A stretch of 10,265 nucleotides of DNA from Candidatus Hodarchaeota archaeon (GTDB taxonomy: Archaea; Asgardarchaeota; Heimdallarchaeia; Hodarchaeales; Hodarchaeaceae), in NCBI GenBank assembly GCA_016839665.1, contig JAEOTU010000004.1, forward strand, positions 1 through 10,265, read 5' to 3'. Each line of letters begins with the position of its first letter. The stretch's first letter is position 1. Under the pieces are notes generated by a model. That model was not told where the DNA came from, made no database searches, and saw nothing but the letters and a program-made list of their open reading frames with translations. This document shows positions 1-5,845 of the stretch, one piece after another. A program made the position numbers and the translations under genes.

Positions 1-868
1 CCTTAAGGGGATCTTGAAGTGGTATTTTTTCTAGCCATTTTGGCACCTCTTGTTCAAACCCTTCATACCGAGCTGTGATCAAGTCATTAACATTTGGAGG
101 CCGCAAAGCAATTGGGCTTTCAAAATATAAGTTTAAAGGATAGTTATACATGAAAGGTAGTTCTTGGAGTTCCTTTCTTTCCATTGTTGATAAAATGACA
201 CCTGATAATACAGCTTGGTGGATGAAAATTATGTAAAGCTCTTCTTTCTCATAAAATTCTTTAAAGTCTGGATCATGATACAATTCTTGGTATTTTTCCC
301 ACCATGATTGTAGTAAACCTTTTTCGGGTCGTACAATCAAAAAACCTGCATTAAAGTAAGGACGAAGAGTATTATGGTCAACATGTGTCTGCATGGGAAA
401 GACTCTATCTTCAGGAACATTACATTTGCGATAGATCAATTCCCAAAATGGATCAATAGGTTTCTCGTAAAACGAACCAACCAAAGTGTGGTGAACAGGG
501 CGATAGCCTAGGTTGATGTTTTCATTTAATTGAAAAAGTTTTGGTTCGTTAATTACAATTGTATTAGCACCCAACCAAACAAGGAGTTCAGTTTTTCCTT
601 GGGCTAATGATTCAGCAGTCGCTGCAGCAAGAACAAACCTAGCGAAGGGGAATTTCGAATCAGTTCCAACTTCAAACGGGATTATCTGAGCATTTAAGGA
701 CAATAATTTTTCTTCAATTCCTTTAGGGATTCCTTTCTCAGATTTCGGAATAAGAACCCATATTGGACAATCTGATAAGGTTCCAGCAAAATTACGAATA
801 CTAGCTGCCAGAATTGGAGTCTCAGGATCGGCTGCACTAGATGCATAAGCAAAAATTATTTTTTCCAT
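1..868 (-). CDS. GT-A-like glycosyltransferase-type protein, 3' end cut off by the window
   Basis: An uninterrupted frame of 289 codons runs from an ATG at 868 to the left edge, so the C-terminus is missing. The N-terminus (MEKIIFAYASS) reads as a first beta strand. The block FNAGFLIVRPE (residues 172-182) is typical of GT8-like and related nucleotide-sugar transferases, where it follows the sugar-binding region. The segment LVWLGANTIVI (about 96-106) aligns with the usual 'WLDSDTIV' strand, but the DxD metal and nucleotide site reads GAN. HQAVLSGVI (218-226) sits where the family often has DQ. There is no signal peptide or membrane segment, so it should be cytosolic. The start is set by a strong ribosome site (873-881). 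An in-frame ATG at 883 would add five residues but overlaps that site. The fold assignment is by motif only. Activity is doubtful given the altered DxD; it may be a binding protein or use a metal-independent mechanism. Confidence 0.6.
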   Translation of the reverse strand, partial: MEKIIFAYASSAADPETPILAASIRNFAGTLSDCPIWVLIPKSEKGIPKGIEEKLLSLNAQIIPFEVGTDSKFPFARFVLAAATAESLAQGKTELLVWLGANTIVINEPKLFQLNENINLGYRPVHHTLVGSFYEKPIDPFWELIYRKCNVPEDRVFPMQTHVDHNTLRPYFNAGFLIVRPEKGLLQSWWEKYQELYHDPDFKEFYEKEELYIIFIHQAVLSGVILSTMERKELQELPFMYNYPLNLYFESPIALRPPNVNDLITARYEGFEQEVPKWLEKIPLQDPLK

Positions 869-872
869 TAGG

Positions 873-881
873 ATCACTTCC
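873..881 (-). promoter_or_regulatory. Ribosome binding site of the GT-A-like gene
   Basis: Read on the minus strand this is GGAAGTGAT, matching 8 of 9 bases of the archaeal anti-16S consensus GGAGGTGAT, and it ends four bases before the ATG at 868. It favours that ATG over the in-frame ATG at 883, which would place the site inside the coding region. Confidence 0.65.
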
Positions 882-924
882 ATATTTTAGTCTCGGAAAG
901 TGTCATATTAATTAAAGAAATGAA

Positions 925-934
925 ATATTATTTA
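925..934 (-). promoter_or_regulatory. Candidate TATA box for the GT-A-like gene
   Basis: The minus strand reads CTAAATAATA here. A start of transcription about 25 bases downstream would fall near 905 and give a leader of about 35 bases. The region is AT-rich throughout, so the assignment is weak. Confidence 0.3.
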
Positions 935-943
935 GTTTTCTAC

Positions 944-983
944 AAATCAGTTTAAGACAGTTTGTGAGCTAAAAAACTGATTT
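944..983. repeat. Perfect 10-bp inverted repeat in the spacer after the Fe-S operon
   Basis: AAATCAGTTT at 944-953 is the exact reverse complement of AAACTGATTT at 974-983, with a 20-base loop. Inside the loop a second CAGTTT (958-963) repeats part of the left arm and can pair with the same AAACTG, giving an alternative 6-bp stem with a 10-base loop. It lies about 60 bases after the stop of the 1042-2202 gene and just upstream of the candidate TATA box of the next gene. It could be a transcription terminator, although no clean T-run follows on the minus strand, or an operator for the downstream gene. Confidence 0.5.
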
Positions 984-1041
984 AGATGAATTTTAAAAGT
1001 CAACAATTTAAAGAAATATATAGAGGCAACAATAGTTTAAT

Positions 1042-2202
1042 TTACGATTTCTCTTCTAATGATTCTCTCACTAACTCTGAGATGTCTTTTATGGTCAAAA
1101 CTCCATCTAATTTTTCAGTTTTTATCGCTTCATCAAGCATACAATAGCAACTGGGGCAAGTTACAACTAAAATTTCAGCACCAGTTTCATGAGCTTCTCT
1201 AACTCTAATTCTGCTCGGACTATCTTCCGACCGTCCTAGTAGATCAAAGACAAAATTACCACTTCCACCACCACAACAGAAAGAGTTCTCTCTATTTCGT
1301 TCCATTTCAATGAGCTCTACGCCTGGAATATTCTTTAGAATCTCTCGTGGTATGTCATATATTTCGTTGTACCTCCCCAAGAAACAGGGATCATGATAAG
1401 TTACCCTTGCATTGAGCTTTTTCAATTGTATCTCTCCCTTCTGAATCATTTCTAATAATAGCTGTGTGTAATGAAATACTTCGATCTCTCCAAGTCCTGA
1501 ATACTTGTTTTTCATAGCGTTGTATGCATGAGGAGAAAGTGTAACGATTTTTTTCACGTCTAGTTCATTGAATTTATCAACATTCTTTTTTACTAATTCT
1601 TGGAATAGACCCCTTTCTCCAACGTAAAATACTTCATTCCCATCACAATCTTCTTCGGAACCAAGAATCCCAGAAGATTTGCCTGTACGTTTTAGGAAAT
1701 TAGCAAAAGTTTTCGCCATCCTCTGGCCTTGTGCCTCATACGATCCAGCACATCCGACATAAAAGAGATATTCATCACCAGAAGTATAACGATTTATTTC
1801 TTCTGCCCAAGAATCTCTTTCCTTTCTTGGTAATCCCCAGGGATTCCCGTGTTTGTAGATGTTATCCAAGAATTCACTGATTTGTGCTGGTACTAAGCTT
1901 TTCTCCACCATTTCCCTCCTTGTTCCAACAATCCAATCAATGATGTCATCACTAAATTTCATAGGACATTGTTCAACACAATTTCTACATGTAGCACATG
2001 AGAATACAACTTTTCCTAAATGATCTGACCACTCAATTTCTCCCTTTAACCACGCCCATATAAGCCACAATCTTCCACCTGTAGAAAAAGATTCAAATCG
2101 AAATCGATTGTAAGAAGGACAGTTAAAATCCGTAAAATCGCTCGGAAACTTACAAAAGCCGCATCTGAAACACCTATGAATTTGCTCTGCATATTCAAAC
2201 AT
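1042..2202 (-). CDS. HdrD/GlcF-like iron-sulfur protein with CCG domains
   Basis: This 386-residue soluble protein probably carries electrons from the flavoprotein encoded just upstream. The N-terminus holds two ferredoxin-type sites: C11-x2-C14-x2-C17-x10-C28-P, with an unusually long last spacing, and C69-x2-C72-x2-C75-x3-C79-P. Two CCG-domain halves follow. The second is complete: C273, C309-C310-G and C349-PS-C352. The first keeps C151, but the CCG position reads DCDG (185-188) and the final CxxC reads SPHAY (223-227), so it probably cannot hold a second noncubane cluster. CCG domains are known from HdrB, HdrD, GlcF and LutA. I chose the ATG at 2202, not the TTG at 2217, because GGGAGGT lies six bases before it and it forms a TAATG junction with the preceding stop. 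It is the last gene of the three-gene unit. Its exact electron acceptor is unknown. Confidence 0.85.
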   Translation of the reverse strand: MFEYAEQIHRCFRCGFCKFPSDFTDFNCPSYNRFRFESFSTGGRLWLIWAWLKGEIEWSDHLGKVVFSCATCRNCVEQCPMKFSDDIIDWIVGTRREMVEKSLVPAQISEFLDNIYKHGNPWGLPRKERDSWAEEINRYTSGDEYLFYVGCAGSYEAQGQRMAKTFANFLKRTGKSSGILGSEEDCDGNEVFYVGERGLFQELVKKNVDKFNELDVKKIVTLSPHAYNAMKNKYSGLGEIEVFHYTQLLLEMIQKGEIQLKKLNARVTYHDPCFLGRYNEIYDIPREILKNIPGVELIEMERNRENSFCCGGGSGNFVFDLLGRSEDSPSRIRVREAHETGAEILVVTCPSCYCMLDEAIKTEKLDGVLTIKDISELVRESLEEKS

Positions 2203-3581
2203 TATTTTACCTCCCAATTTCCTGGATTCATAATCCCATTAGGATCCAGGACTTTCTTTATGCGATTCATTAGTTCAAGTGTGTTCTTATCCATTTTCTC
2301 CATGATCATTTTCTGAGCAGGAGCTTCAGGCTTCCAAGGAACTCCACCAATATCCAAGCTAGCCACATTTGTGTCATGCAAAGCACTCTTCGTTCTTTCG
2401 ACATTCTCAGGGTCAGCACGGTTGAATGGGTAACCAAAAGAAAACATCATACAGTGACTTCTTCCAATAACCCTGCATGCATTACCATAAGTAATCCCGT
2501 ATTTCGTGGTAATTTCAAGTAACTTTTGAAAAGCCTCTGGAAATTTTTCAACTGGAATTATGGGGCCACAATATTCAAATCCTCCTCCCTTCATCACATC
2601 AGCAAATCTGGTGGTACTGCTTGTTGGCATCTCCAAAAGGTCTTGCTTAATACTGGGTGTCGTCATCATAAACCCTCCTTCTTTACTATCTATATGTAGA
2701 CGGAGAGAATCCCAAATCATTTTTCTTTTGAATTCGATTTCGTCCTCAGAATCACCTGTCAATAGCATTCCAATCATTATAATGTCTTTAAACACAGGTG
2801 GGTACGGTTGGGCACCAATGAAGATATCTTCTACCATCTCTGTATGAGTGACTCGATGTATCACATCTGGAACAAGATTCGGGTCTTCCACAACGAACAC
2901 TTCAATATCTCGCATCTTCTTTTTTGGATAAAGTTTCAAGCCTAATTTTGTAATAATTCCTGTTGTACCAAACCAACCCAAAAAGAGTCCAGCTAAATCA
3001 GGTAAAGGTGCTAGGGAAAACCAATAAGGACTGACTGAACCTGATCCAATTTTACAGACTTCTCCTGTTGGTAATACAACCTCTAATCCTGTGACCATGT
3101 CAGAATTGAAGCCATATTGCTGAGTCAAACGCCCCTGACCATGAATAACTATATTTCCTACAACTGTTGCAGAGGGAGGGGCATCAGGTATTGAAAATCT
3201 CAGGTTAGGATGATTCTTTTCCAAGTACGATTTTAACTTACCTGTTGTGACGCCTGCTTCAATAATAACATATCGACTCTTTTCATTAACCTCCAACACC
3301 TGATCCATTCTTCTTAAATCCACCACAATACCACCATGATGAGGGATAACTAAACCCGATAAGCTTAATGAGCCTCCCACTGGTACTATAGGTATTCTCT
3401 CATCATTGGCTAGTTTAGCTATTTTCTCTACCTCCTCCGTCGTTTTGGGCATCACCACGTACTCGGGTTCATGTGGTTCCATCATTCCGGGATCCTGGGA
3501 ATAGATATAGAGTTCTTCTTTCCTATTAGAAACGTACTCCTCATCCACTATTTCAACCAAGGACTTGTATATTGTACTCAT
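2202..3581 (-). CDS. FAD-binding oxidoreductase, GlcD/VAO (PCMH) family
   Basis: A 459-residue cytosolic flavoprotein expected to oxidise a small organic substrate such as a hydroxy acid or alcohol. The N-terminal FAD-binding domain shows PVGGSLSLSG (67-76), the expected pyrophosphate loop, then EAGVTTGKLKSYL (108-120) and GWFGTTGIITKLGLKL (202-217). The C-terminus ends with VLDPNGIMNPGNW (444-456), the usual FAD-oxidase C-terminal signature. The HxGDGNxH motif of glycolate and D-lactate enzymes is absent: the equivalent stretch reads GNACRVIGRSHCMMFSF (366-382), followed by RADPENVERTKS, which recalls vanillyl-alcohol oxidase and 4-cresol dehydrogenase relatives. The substrate therefore cannot be named. 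It sits between two CCG-type iron-sulfur genes. The ATG at 3581 has a ribosome site four bases ahead; a GTG at 3590 that overlaps the previous stop as GTGA is the alternative start and would add three residues. Confidence 0.88.
   Translation of the reverse strand: MSTIYKSLVEIVDEEYVSNRKEELYIYSQDPGMMEPHEPEYVVMPKTTEEVEKIAKLANDERIPIVPVGGSLSLSGLVIPHHGGIVVDLRRMDQVLEVNEKSRYVIIEAGVTTGKLKSYLEKNHPNLRFSIPDAPPSATVVGNIVIHGQGRLTQQYGFNSDMVTGLEVVLPTGEVCKIGSGSVSPYWFSLAPLPDLAGLFLGWFGTTGIITKLGLKLYPKKKMRDIEVFVVEDPNLVPDVIHRVTHTEMVEDIFIGAQPYPPVFKDIIMIGMLLTGDSEDEIEFKRKMIWDSLRLHIDSKEGGFMMTTPSIKQDLLEMPTSSTTRFADVMKGGGFEYCGPIIPVEKFPEAFQKLLEITTKYGITYGNACRVIGRSHCMMFSFGYPFNRADPENVERTKSALHDTNVASLDIGGVPWKPEAPAQKMIMEKMDKNTLELMNRIKKVLDPNGIMNPGNWEVK
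2209..2215 (-). promoter_or_regulatory. Ribosome binding site deciding the start of the CCG protein at 2202
   Basis: The minus strand reads GGGAGGT, six bases before ATG 2202. It lies within the last codons (Trp-Glu-Val) of the flavoprotein gene and directly after the TTG at 2217, so that TTG start would put the site inside the coding region. This supports translational coupling through the TAATG junction. Confidence 0.75.
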
Positions 3582-3585
3582 TTCA

Positions 3586-3595
3586 ATCACTTTCC
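3586..3595 (-). promoter_or_regulatory. Ribosome binding site of the flavoprotein gene
   Basis: The minus strand reads GGAAAGTGAT and ends four bases before ATG 3581, the same spacing seen before the ATG at 868. It overlaps the stop codon of the upstream gene (TGA at 3589-3587) and contains the alternative GTG start. Confidence 0.5.
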
Positions 3596-4615
3596 TGCAG
3601 TTGTCTCACTAAAAGCGAGTAGACAAAGATCATGCATCATTATAGGTTTGATACCCTTTTTAGAAACATTTTCAGAGAGAGAATCGAAACATGCCGGACA
3701 ATTAAACACACAGTATTCAGCTCCCACATCTACCATATCCTCAACATTTTTCTTTTGCACGTCCCTAAATAAATCGTATCTTTGTTGGCCTCGAATGACA
3801 CCACCACAGCACAAGGCATTTTCTCGATCGTACTTTCTTTCTACTCTTTCTACTCCTATTAATTCAAAGATATCATCTACGAGATGTTTTTTATCTGGAA
3901 TAAGACGAGTAGAGCAGTTACGTTGGTATGCAACTTTTTTATTCAGTGGTTTTATCTCGGCTTTACGCTCTTTCAATTTATTATAAAGATAAGTAAAGAG
4001 GTGAATGGGTTTAAAGGGAACCTCGATGCCATATGCATTGGTATAGGAAGTAAAAGTAGAATAACATTCATCATGGAAGAAAACCACTTCTTTGAAATTA
4101 TGTTTCGCGATGTTTTCTATTATGCCAGGGAGCCTTTCTCGAATCAGGGAGGGGTTCCCTGAGTGGAGATACATCAGCTGGCAGAAGAAGTATCTTCCTA
4201 TGATAATTGAGAGTTCTTCGAAAAGCTTTGATTCATTTATTGCATTTATGTACTGGGGAAAAAGGCATAAAGAGATTACTGGTTCTTCAGCAGCCCAAAA
4301 TTGTGGGATGTCTCTTCTTGTTGGGACTGGTATGTTGATGAATTGGGTCTTCAAGGGTTTAGGCATTGGAAGGATTCCTTTTTTTTCCTGAAGATCAGTG
4401 ATTAAATAAAACGGATGGTTTCCTCGTTCACAGTACTCCTCACATGCGTAACATGTTGTGCACTGGTGTAAAACAAATGAATCATCACCAGAAATTATTT
4501 TTTTCATTTCCATTTTTGCAGTGTCTCTATCGATGTCCATATACTGGCATTTAACAAGACAGTCAAAGGTGGGACATGCTAAACACGTTTCCTCATCAAA
4601 TTTTAACTCATACAT
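3587..4615 (-). CDS. CCG-domain iron-sulfur oxidoreductase subunit, first gene of the operon
   Basis: A 342-residue soluble protein, related to but clearly distinct from the 1042-2202 product. Its N-terminus has two four-cysteine sets: C11-x2-C14-x4-C19-x3-C23, slightly irregular and without the usual proline after the last cysteine, and C52-x2-C55-x2-C58-x3-C62. The C-terminal half holds one complete CCG set: C234, C269-C270-G-G and C306-PA-C309, with spacings (34 residues each) close to those of HdrB. The preceding half has only scattered cysteines (C117, C145, C184) where a first CCG domain would be, so it looks degenerate. It probably receives electrons from the flavoprotein encoded downstream, five bases away. 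I use the ATG at 4615; the frame opens to a TTG at 4660 that has no ribosome site and would add a 15-residue tail (MRDKTTYYILKCGKL) that looks non-conserved. No membrane segment is visible. Confidence 0.82.
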   Translation of the reverse strand: MYELKFDEETCLACPTFDCLVKCQYMDIDRDTAKMEMKKIISGDDSFVLHQCTTCYACEEYCERGNHPFYLITDLQEKKGILPMPKPLKTQFINIPVPTRRDIPQFWAAEEPVISLCLFPQYINAINESKLFEELSIIIGRYFFCQLMYLHSGNPSLIRERLPGIIENIAKHNFKEVVFFHDECYSTFTSYTNAYGIEVPFKPIHLFTYLYNKLKERKAEIKPLNKKVAYQRNCSTRLIPDKKHLVDDIFELIGVERVERKYDRENALCCGGVIRGQQRYDLFRDVQKKNVEDMVDVGAEYCVFNCPACFDSLSENVSKKGIKPIMMHDLCLLAFSETTAGK

Positions 4616-4724
4616 TAGCTTACCACACTTCAAGATATAATATGTAGTCTTATCTCTCAAAGAAAGGAGGGAATTGTTTGATAAACACTTAAATTAAGAT
4701 GATATTTTTGGAGCCAGTGTATTA

Positions 4725-4732
4725 TATTTAAA
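4725..4732 (-). promoter_or_regulatory. Candidate TATA box of the three-gene Fe-S/flavoprotein operon
   Basis: The minus strand reads TTTAAATA, followed by TAAT. Transcription would begin near 4702, giving a leader of about 85 bases before ATG 4615. A second, weaker box (TTTAAGTG, 4687-4694) would give a shorter leader. Confidence 0.4.
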
Positions 4733-4736
4733 TAAT

Positions 4737-4746
4737 TGTGATTAAT
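4737..4746 (-). promoter_or_regulatory. Shared upstream element, operon-side copy
   Basis: Read toward the operon this is ATTAATCACA, four bases upstream of the TTTAAATA box. The identical 10 bases occur at 4866-4875 on the plus strand, upstream of the TATA box of the divergent gene. It also overlaps the perfect palindrome TGATTAATCA (4739-4748). It could be a BRE-adjacent activator site or an operator half. Confidence 0.4.
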
Positions 4747-4847
4747 CAACCCGAATGGAAGGAAATTAACGTTGAAGGATTCGATTAAAAATCACTGACC
4801 ATTGAACAACTTTTAAGGTTATGATCACGCACGCTTATCTTTTTAGT

Positions 4848-4867
4848 ATAATGTAGTCGTACATTAT
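4848..4867. promoter_or_regulatory. Operator-like inverted repeat ATAATGTA-N4-TACATTAT
   Basis: Two perfect 8-bp arms (4848-4855 and 4860-4867) are separated by GTCG. The core TGTA-N4-TACA has the size and symmetry expected of a dimeric helix-turn-helix regulator site. It ends about 20 bases upstream of the TATA box at 4888-4895, so a bound protein could act on the CGGC gene. No regulator gene is present in the window. Confidence 0.45.
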
Positions 4868-4875
4868 TAATCACA
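4866..4875 (+). promoter_or_regulatory. Shared upstream element, CGGC-side copy
   Basis: ATTAATCACA lies 12 bases upstream of the TTTAAATC box and overlaps the right arm of the inverted repeat at 4848-4867 by two bases. It is identical, and in the same orientation relative to its gene, to the element at 4737-4746. Confidence 0.4.
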
Positions 4876-4880
4876 CCATG

Positions 4881-4895
4881 AAAAAGGTTTAAATC
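4881..4895 (+). promoter_or_regulatory. Candidate BRE plus TATA box of the CGGC gene
   Basis: AAAAAGG (4881-4887) followed by TTTAAATC (4888-4895) fits a purine-rich BRE and TATA pair. Transcription would start near 4916, leaving a leader of about a dozen bases that begins just before the ribosome site. Confidence 0.5.
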
Positions 4896-4917
4896 TGTAT
4901 TATTCAACTCCGATTTA

Positions 4918-4922
4918 GAGGT
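4918..4922 (+). promoter_or_regulatory. Ribosome binding site of the CGGC gene
   Basis: GAGGT lies six bases before ATG 4929 and supports that start. Confidence 0.6.
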
Positions 4923-4928
4923 TCACCA

Positions 4929-5408
4929 ATGAGAATCGGAATTATTATTTGTGATAGATACAAATCGTGTGATGGCGGAAAATGTTTTAGATCGGTTCGT
5001 AACCGAGAAGGAGCATTCAGACGGTATTCAAAAGAAGAACCATTAGAAGTTGTAGCTTTTACAACATGTGGTGGTTGTCCTGGAGGAAATGTGGAAAATG
5101 CAATTATGGGGATAAAAAAATATGGAGCTCGAGCAATCCATTTCGCTACTGGTGTTCTGGCTGGTTATCCTCCGTGCCTCTATCTTGATGTCCTTAAGGA
5201 ATTTGCTGAAGAAAAAACTGGATTACCTATAATTATTGGTACTCATCCGATGCCAACAAACTATTGCAGTATGCACGAAACATTAGGGGATTGGACTGAA
5301 ACTCACAAAGAAATGCTGCAGAAACATGATTTAATTGACCCTGCAGAAAGCATTAAGTATGACTCATCGTTATCTGATTATGAAGAAAAACTAAAAAAGG
5401 AATTGTAG
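4929..5408 (+). CDS. CGGC-domain protein (putative metal- or Fe-S-binding)
   Basis: A 159-residue cytosolic protein of the CGGC domain family, a cysteine-rich group thought to bind metal and without a settled function. The N-terminal strand MRIGIIICDRYKSC carries C8 and C14, followed by C19. The name-giving motif TTCGGCPGG spans 45-53 with C47 and C50. Further likely ligands are C83 (YPPC), H105 in GTHPMP, and C113. Where I recall many relatives having a cysteine after 'IHxxx', this protein reads IHFATG (70-75), so one ligand may be lost. The C-terminal tail after about residue 125 is charged and probably helical. It is transcribed away from the iron-sulfur operon with matching upstream elements, which suggests a shared regulon or a role in metal or redox handling. 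That link is inference. Confidence 0.85.
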   Translation: MRIGIIICDRYKSCDGGKCFRSVRNREGAFRRYSKEEPLEVVAFTTCGGCPGGNVENAIMGIKKYGARAIHFATGVLAGYPPCLYLDVLKEFAEEKTGLPIIIGTHPMPTNYCSMHETLGDWTETHKEMLQKHDLIDPAESIKYDSSLSDYEEKLKKEL

Positions 5409-5427
5409 AGCAATTTAATTCTTTCTC

Positions 5428-5455
5428 TGATTAGTATTATTAATTTAACTAATCA
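5428..5455. terminator. Hairpin between convergent genes, possible two-way terminator
   Basis: TGATTAGT (5428-5435) and ACTAATCA (5448-5455) form a perfect 8-bp stem with a 12-base AT-rich loop. On the plus strand a T-rich run follows. The right arm covers the last codons and stop of the minus-strand gene. Placement between two convergent stops supports a terminator, though the stem is AT-rich. Confidence 0.4.
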
Positions 5456-5781
5456 TTCTTATTTGGGAAGATAGATTCTTTTTGTGGATATATCGTTGTC
5501 CGTTGACAAACACCAAGAATGTGGCTACAGATTAACCGATGCTTGAAGAAAGGACAATTACAGTGATAAGTACCATTCTCGTACCGTACATGATAACGAC
5601 CATATTTTGGTGAATGAACCACATAATAGAAAGCTATCCATTTCCCATCAGCATTTTTATCTCCATTTACGAATTGAATACGCTTGGAATGACGTAAATA
5701 TTCTCTGCTAATTTTAAACTTATTTCTAACCAATCTGTCTTTATGTATCCAGTTTTGCAACCAATCTGGCATTTGACTCAT
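5449..5781 (-). CDS. Small SWIM zinc-finger protein
   Basis: A 110-residue protein with a C-terminal SWIM zinc finger, CxC-x8-CxH: C74, C76, C85, H87, within YHCNCPFFK and CSHILGVC. SWIM fingers are found in bacterial, archaeal and eukaryotic proteins and are thought to bind nucleic acid or protein partners. The rest is basic and aromatic; the stretch WIAFYYVVHSPKYGRYHVRY (48-67) looks like a beta hairpin leading into the finger, as in other SWIM proteins. No other catalytic domain is present, whereas many SWIM fingers are attached to SNF2 helicases or transposases. It follows the MBL-fold gene on the same strand with a 64-base gap, so the two may be co-transcribed. The start used has a weak site (AGGATT); an internal Met at residue 4 is the alternative. 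Role unknown; DNA or RNA binding is plausible. Confidence 0.75.
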   Translation of the reverse strand: MSQMPDWLQNWIHKDRLVRNKFKISREYLRHSKRIQFVNGDKNADGKWIAFYYVVHSPKYGRYHVRYENGTYHCNCPFFKHRLICSHILGVCQRTTIYPQKESIFPNKND

Positions 5782-5845
5782 GATAATCCTTTTTCTGAAA
5801 TAGACAAGAAATAGTTCTACGAAGAAGTATTTATTATCCCCCTGG

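Larger units (their letters stand above)
4616..4928. other. Divergent promoter region between the Fe-S operon and the CGGC gene
   Basis: This 313-bp stretch holds no convincing gene. It contains one candidate TATA box for each flanking gene (4725-4732 minus, 4888-4895 plus), the same 10-base element upstream of each TATA box, and a separate TGTA-N4-TACA inverted repeat. The arrangement suggests that the two transcription units are controlled together. Confidence 0.55.

Noticed and set aside
2203..2217. TTG start extending the CCG protein by five residues (MGGKI)
   Set aside because: The GGGAGGT ribosome site lies inside this extension and points to ATG 2202, which also forms a TAATG junction with the preceding stop.
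2560..2847. Plus-strand open frame opposite the flavoprotein gene
   Set aside because: It lies wholly within a well-supported gene on the other strand and has no recognisable motifs. The same holds for the plus-strand frames at 3471-3986, 3884-4391, 4458-4640, 5983-6171, 7470-7679 and 8383-8658.
1042..4615. Assignment of the operon as glycolate oxidase (glcDEF) or lactate utilisation (lutABC)
   Set aside because: No GlcE or LutC counterpart, two CCG proteins instead of one, and the flavoprotein lacks HxGDGNxH, so gene symbols from those systems are not justified.
4616..4660. TTG start extending the first operon gene by 15 residues
   Set aside because: No ribosome site precedes it, and the family N-terminus fits the ATG at 4615 (MYELKFDEETC).
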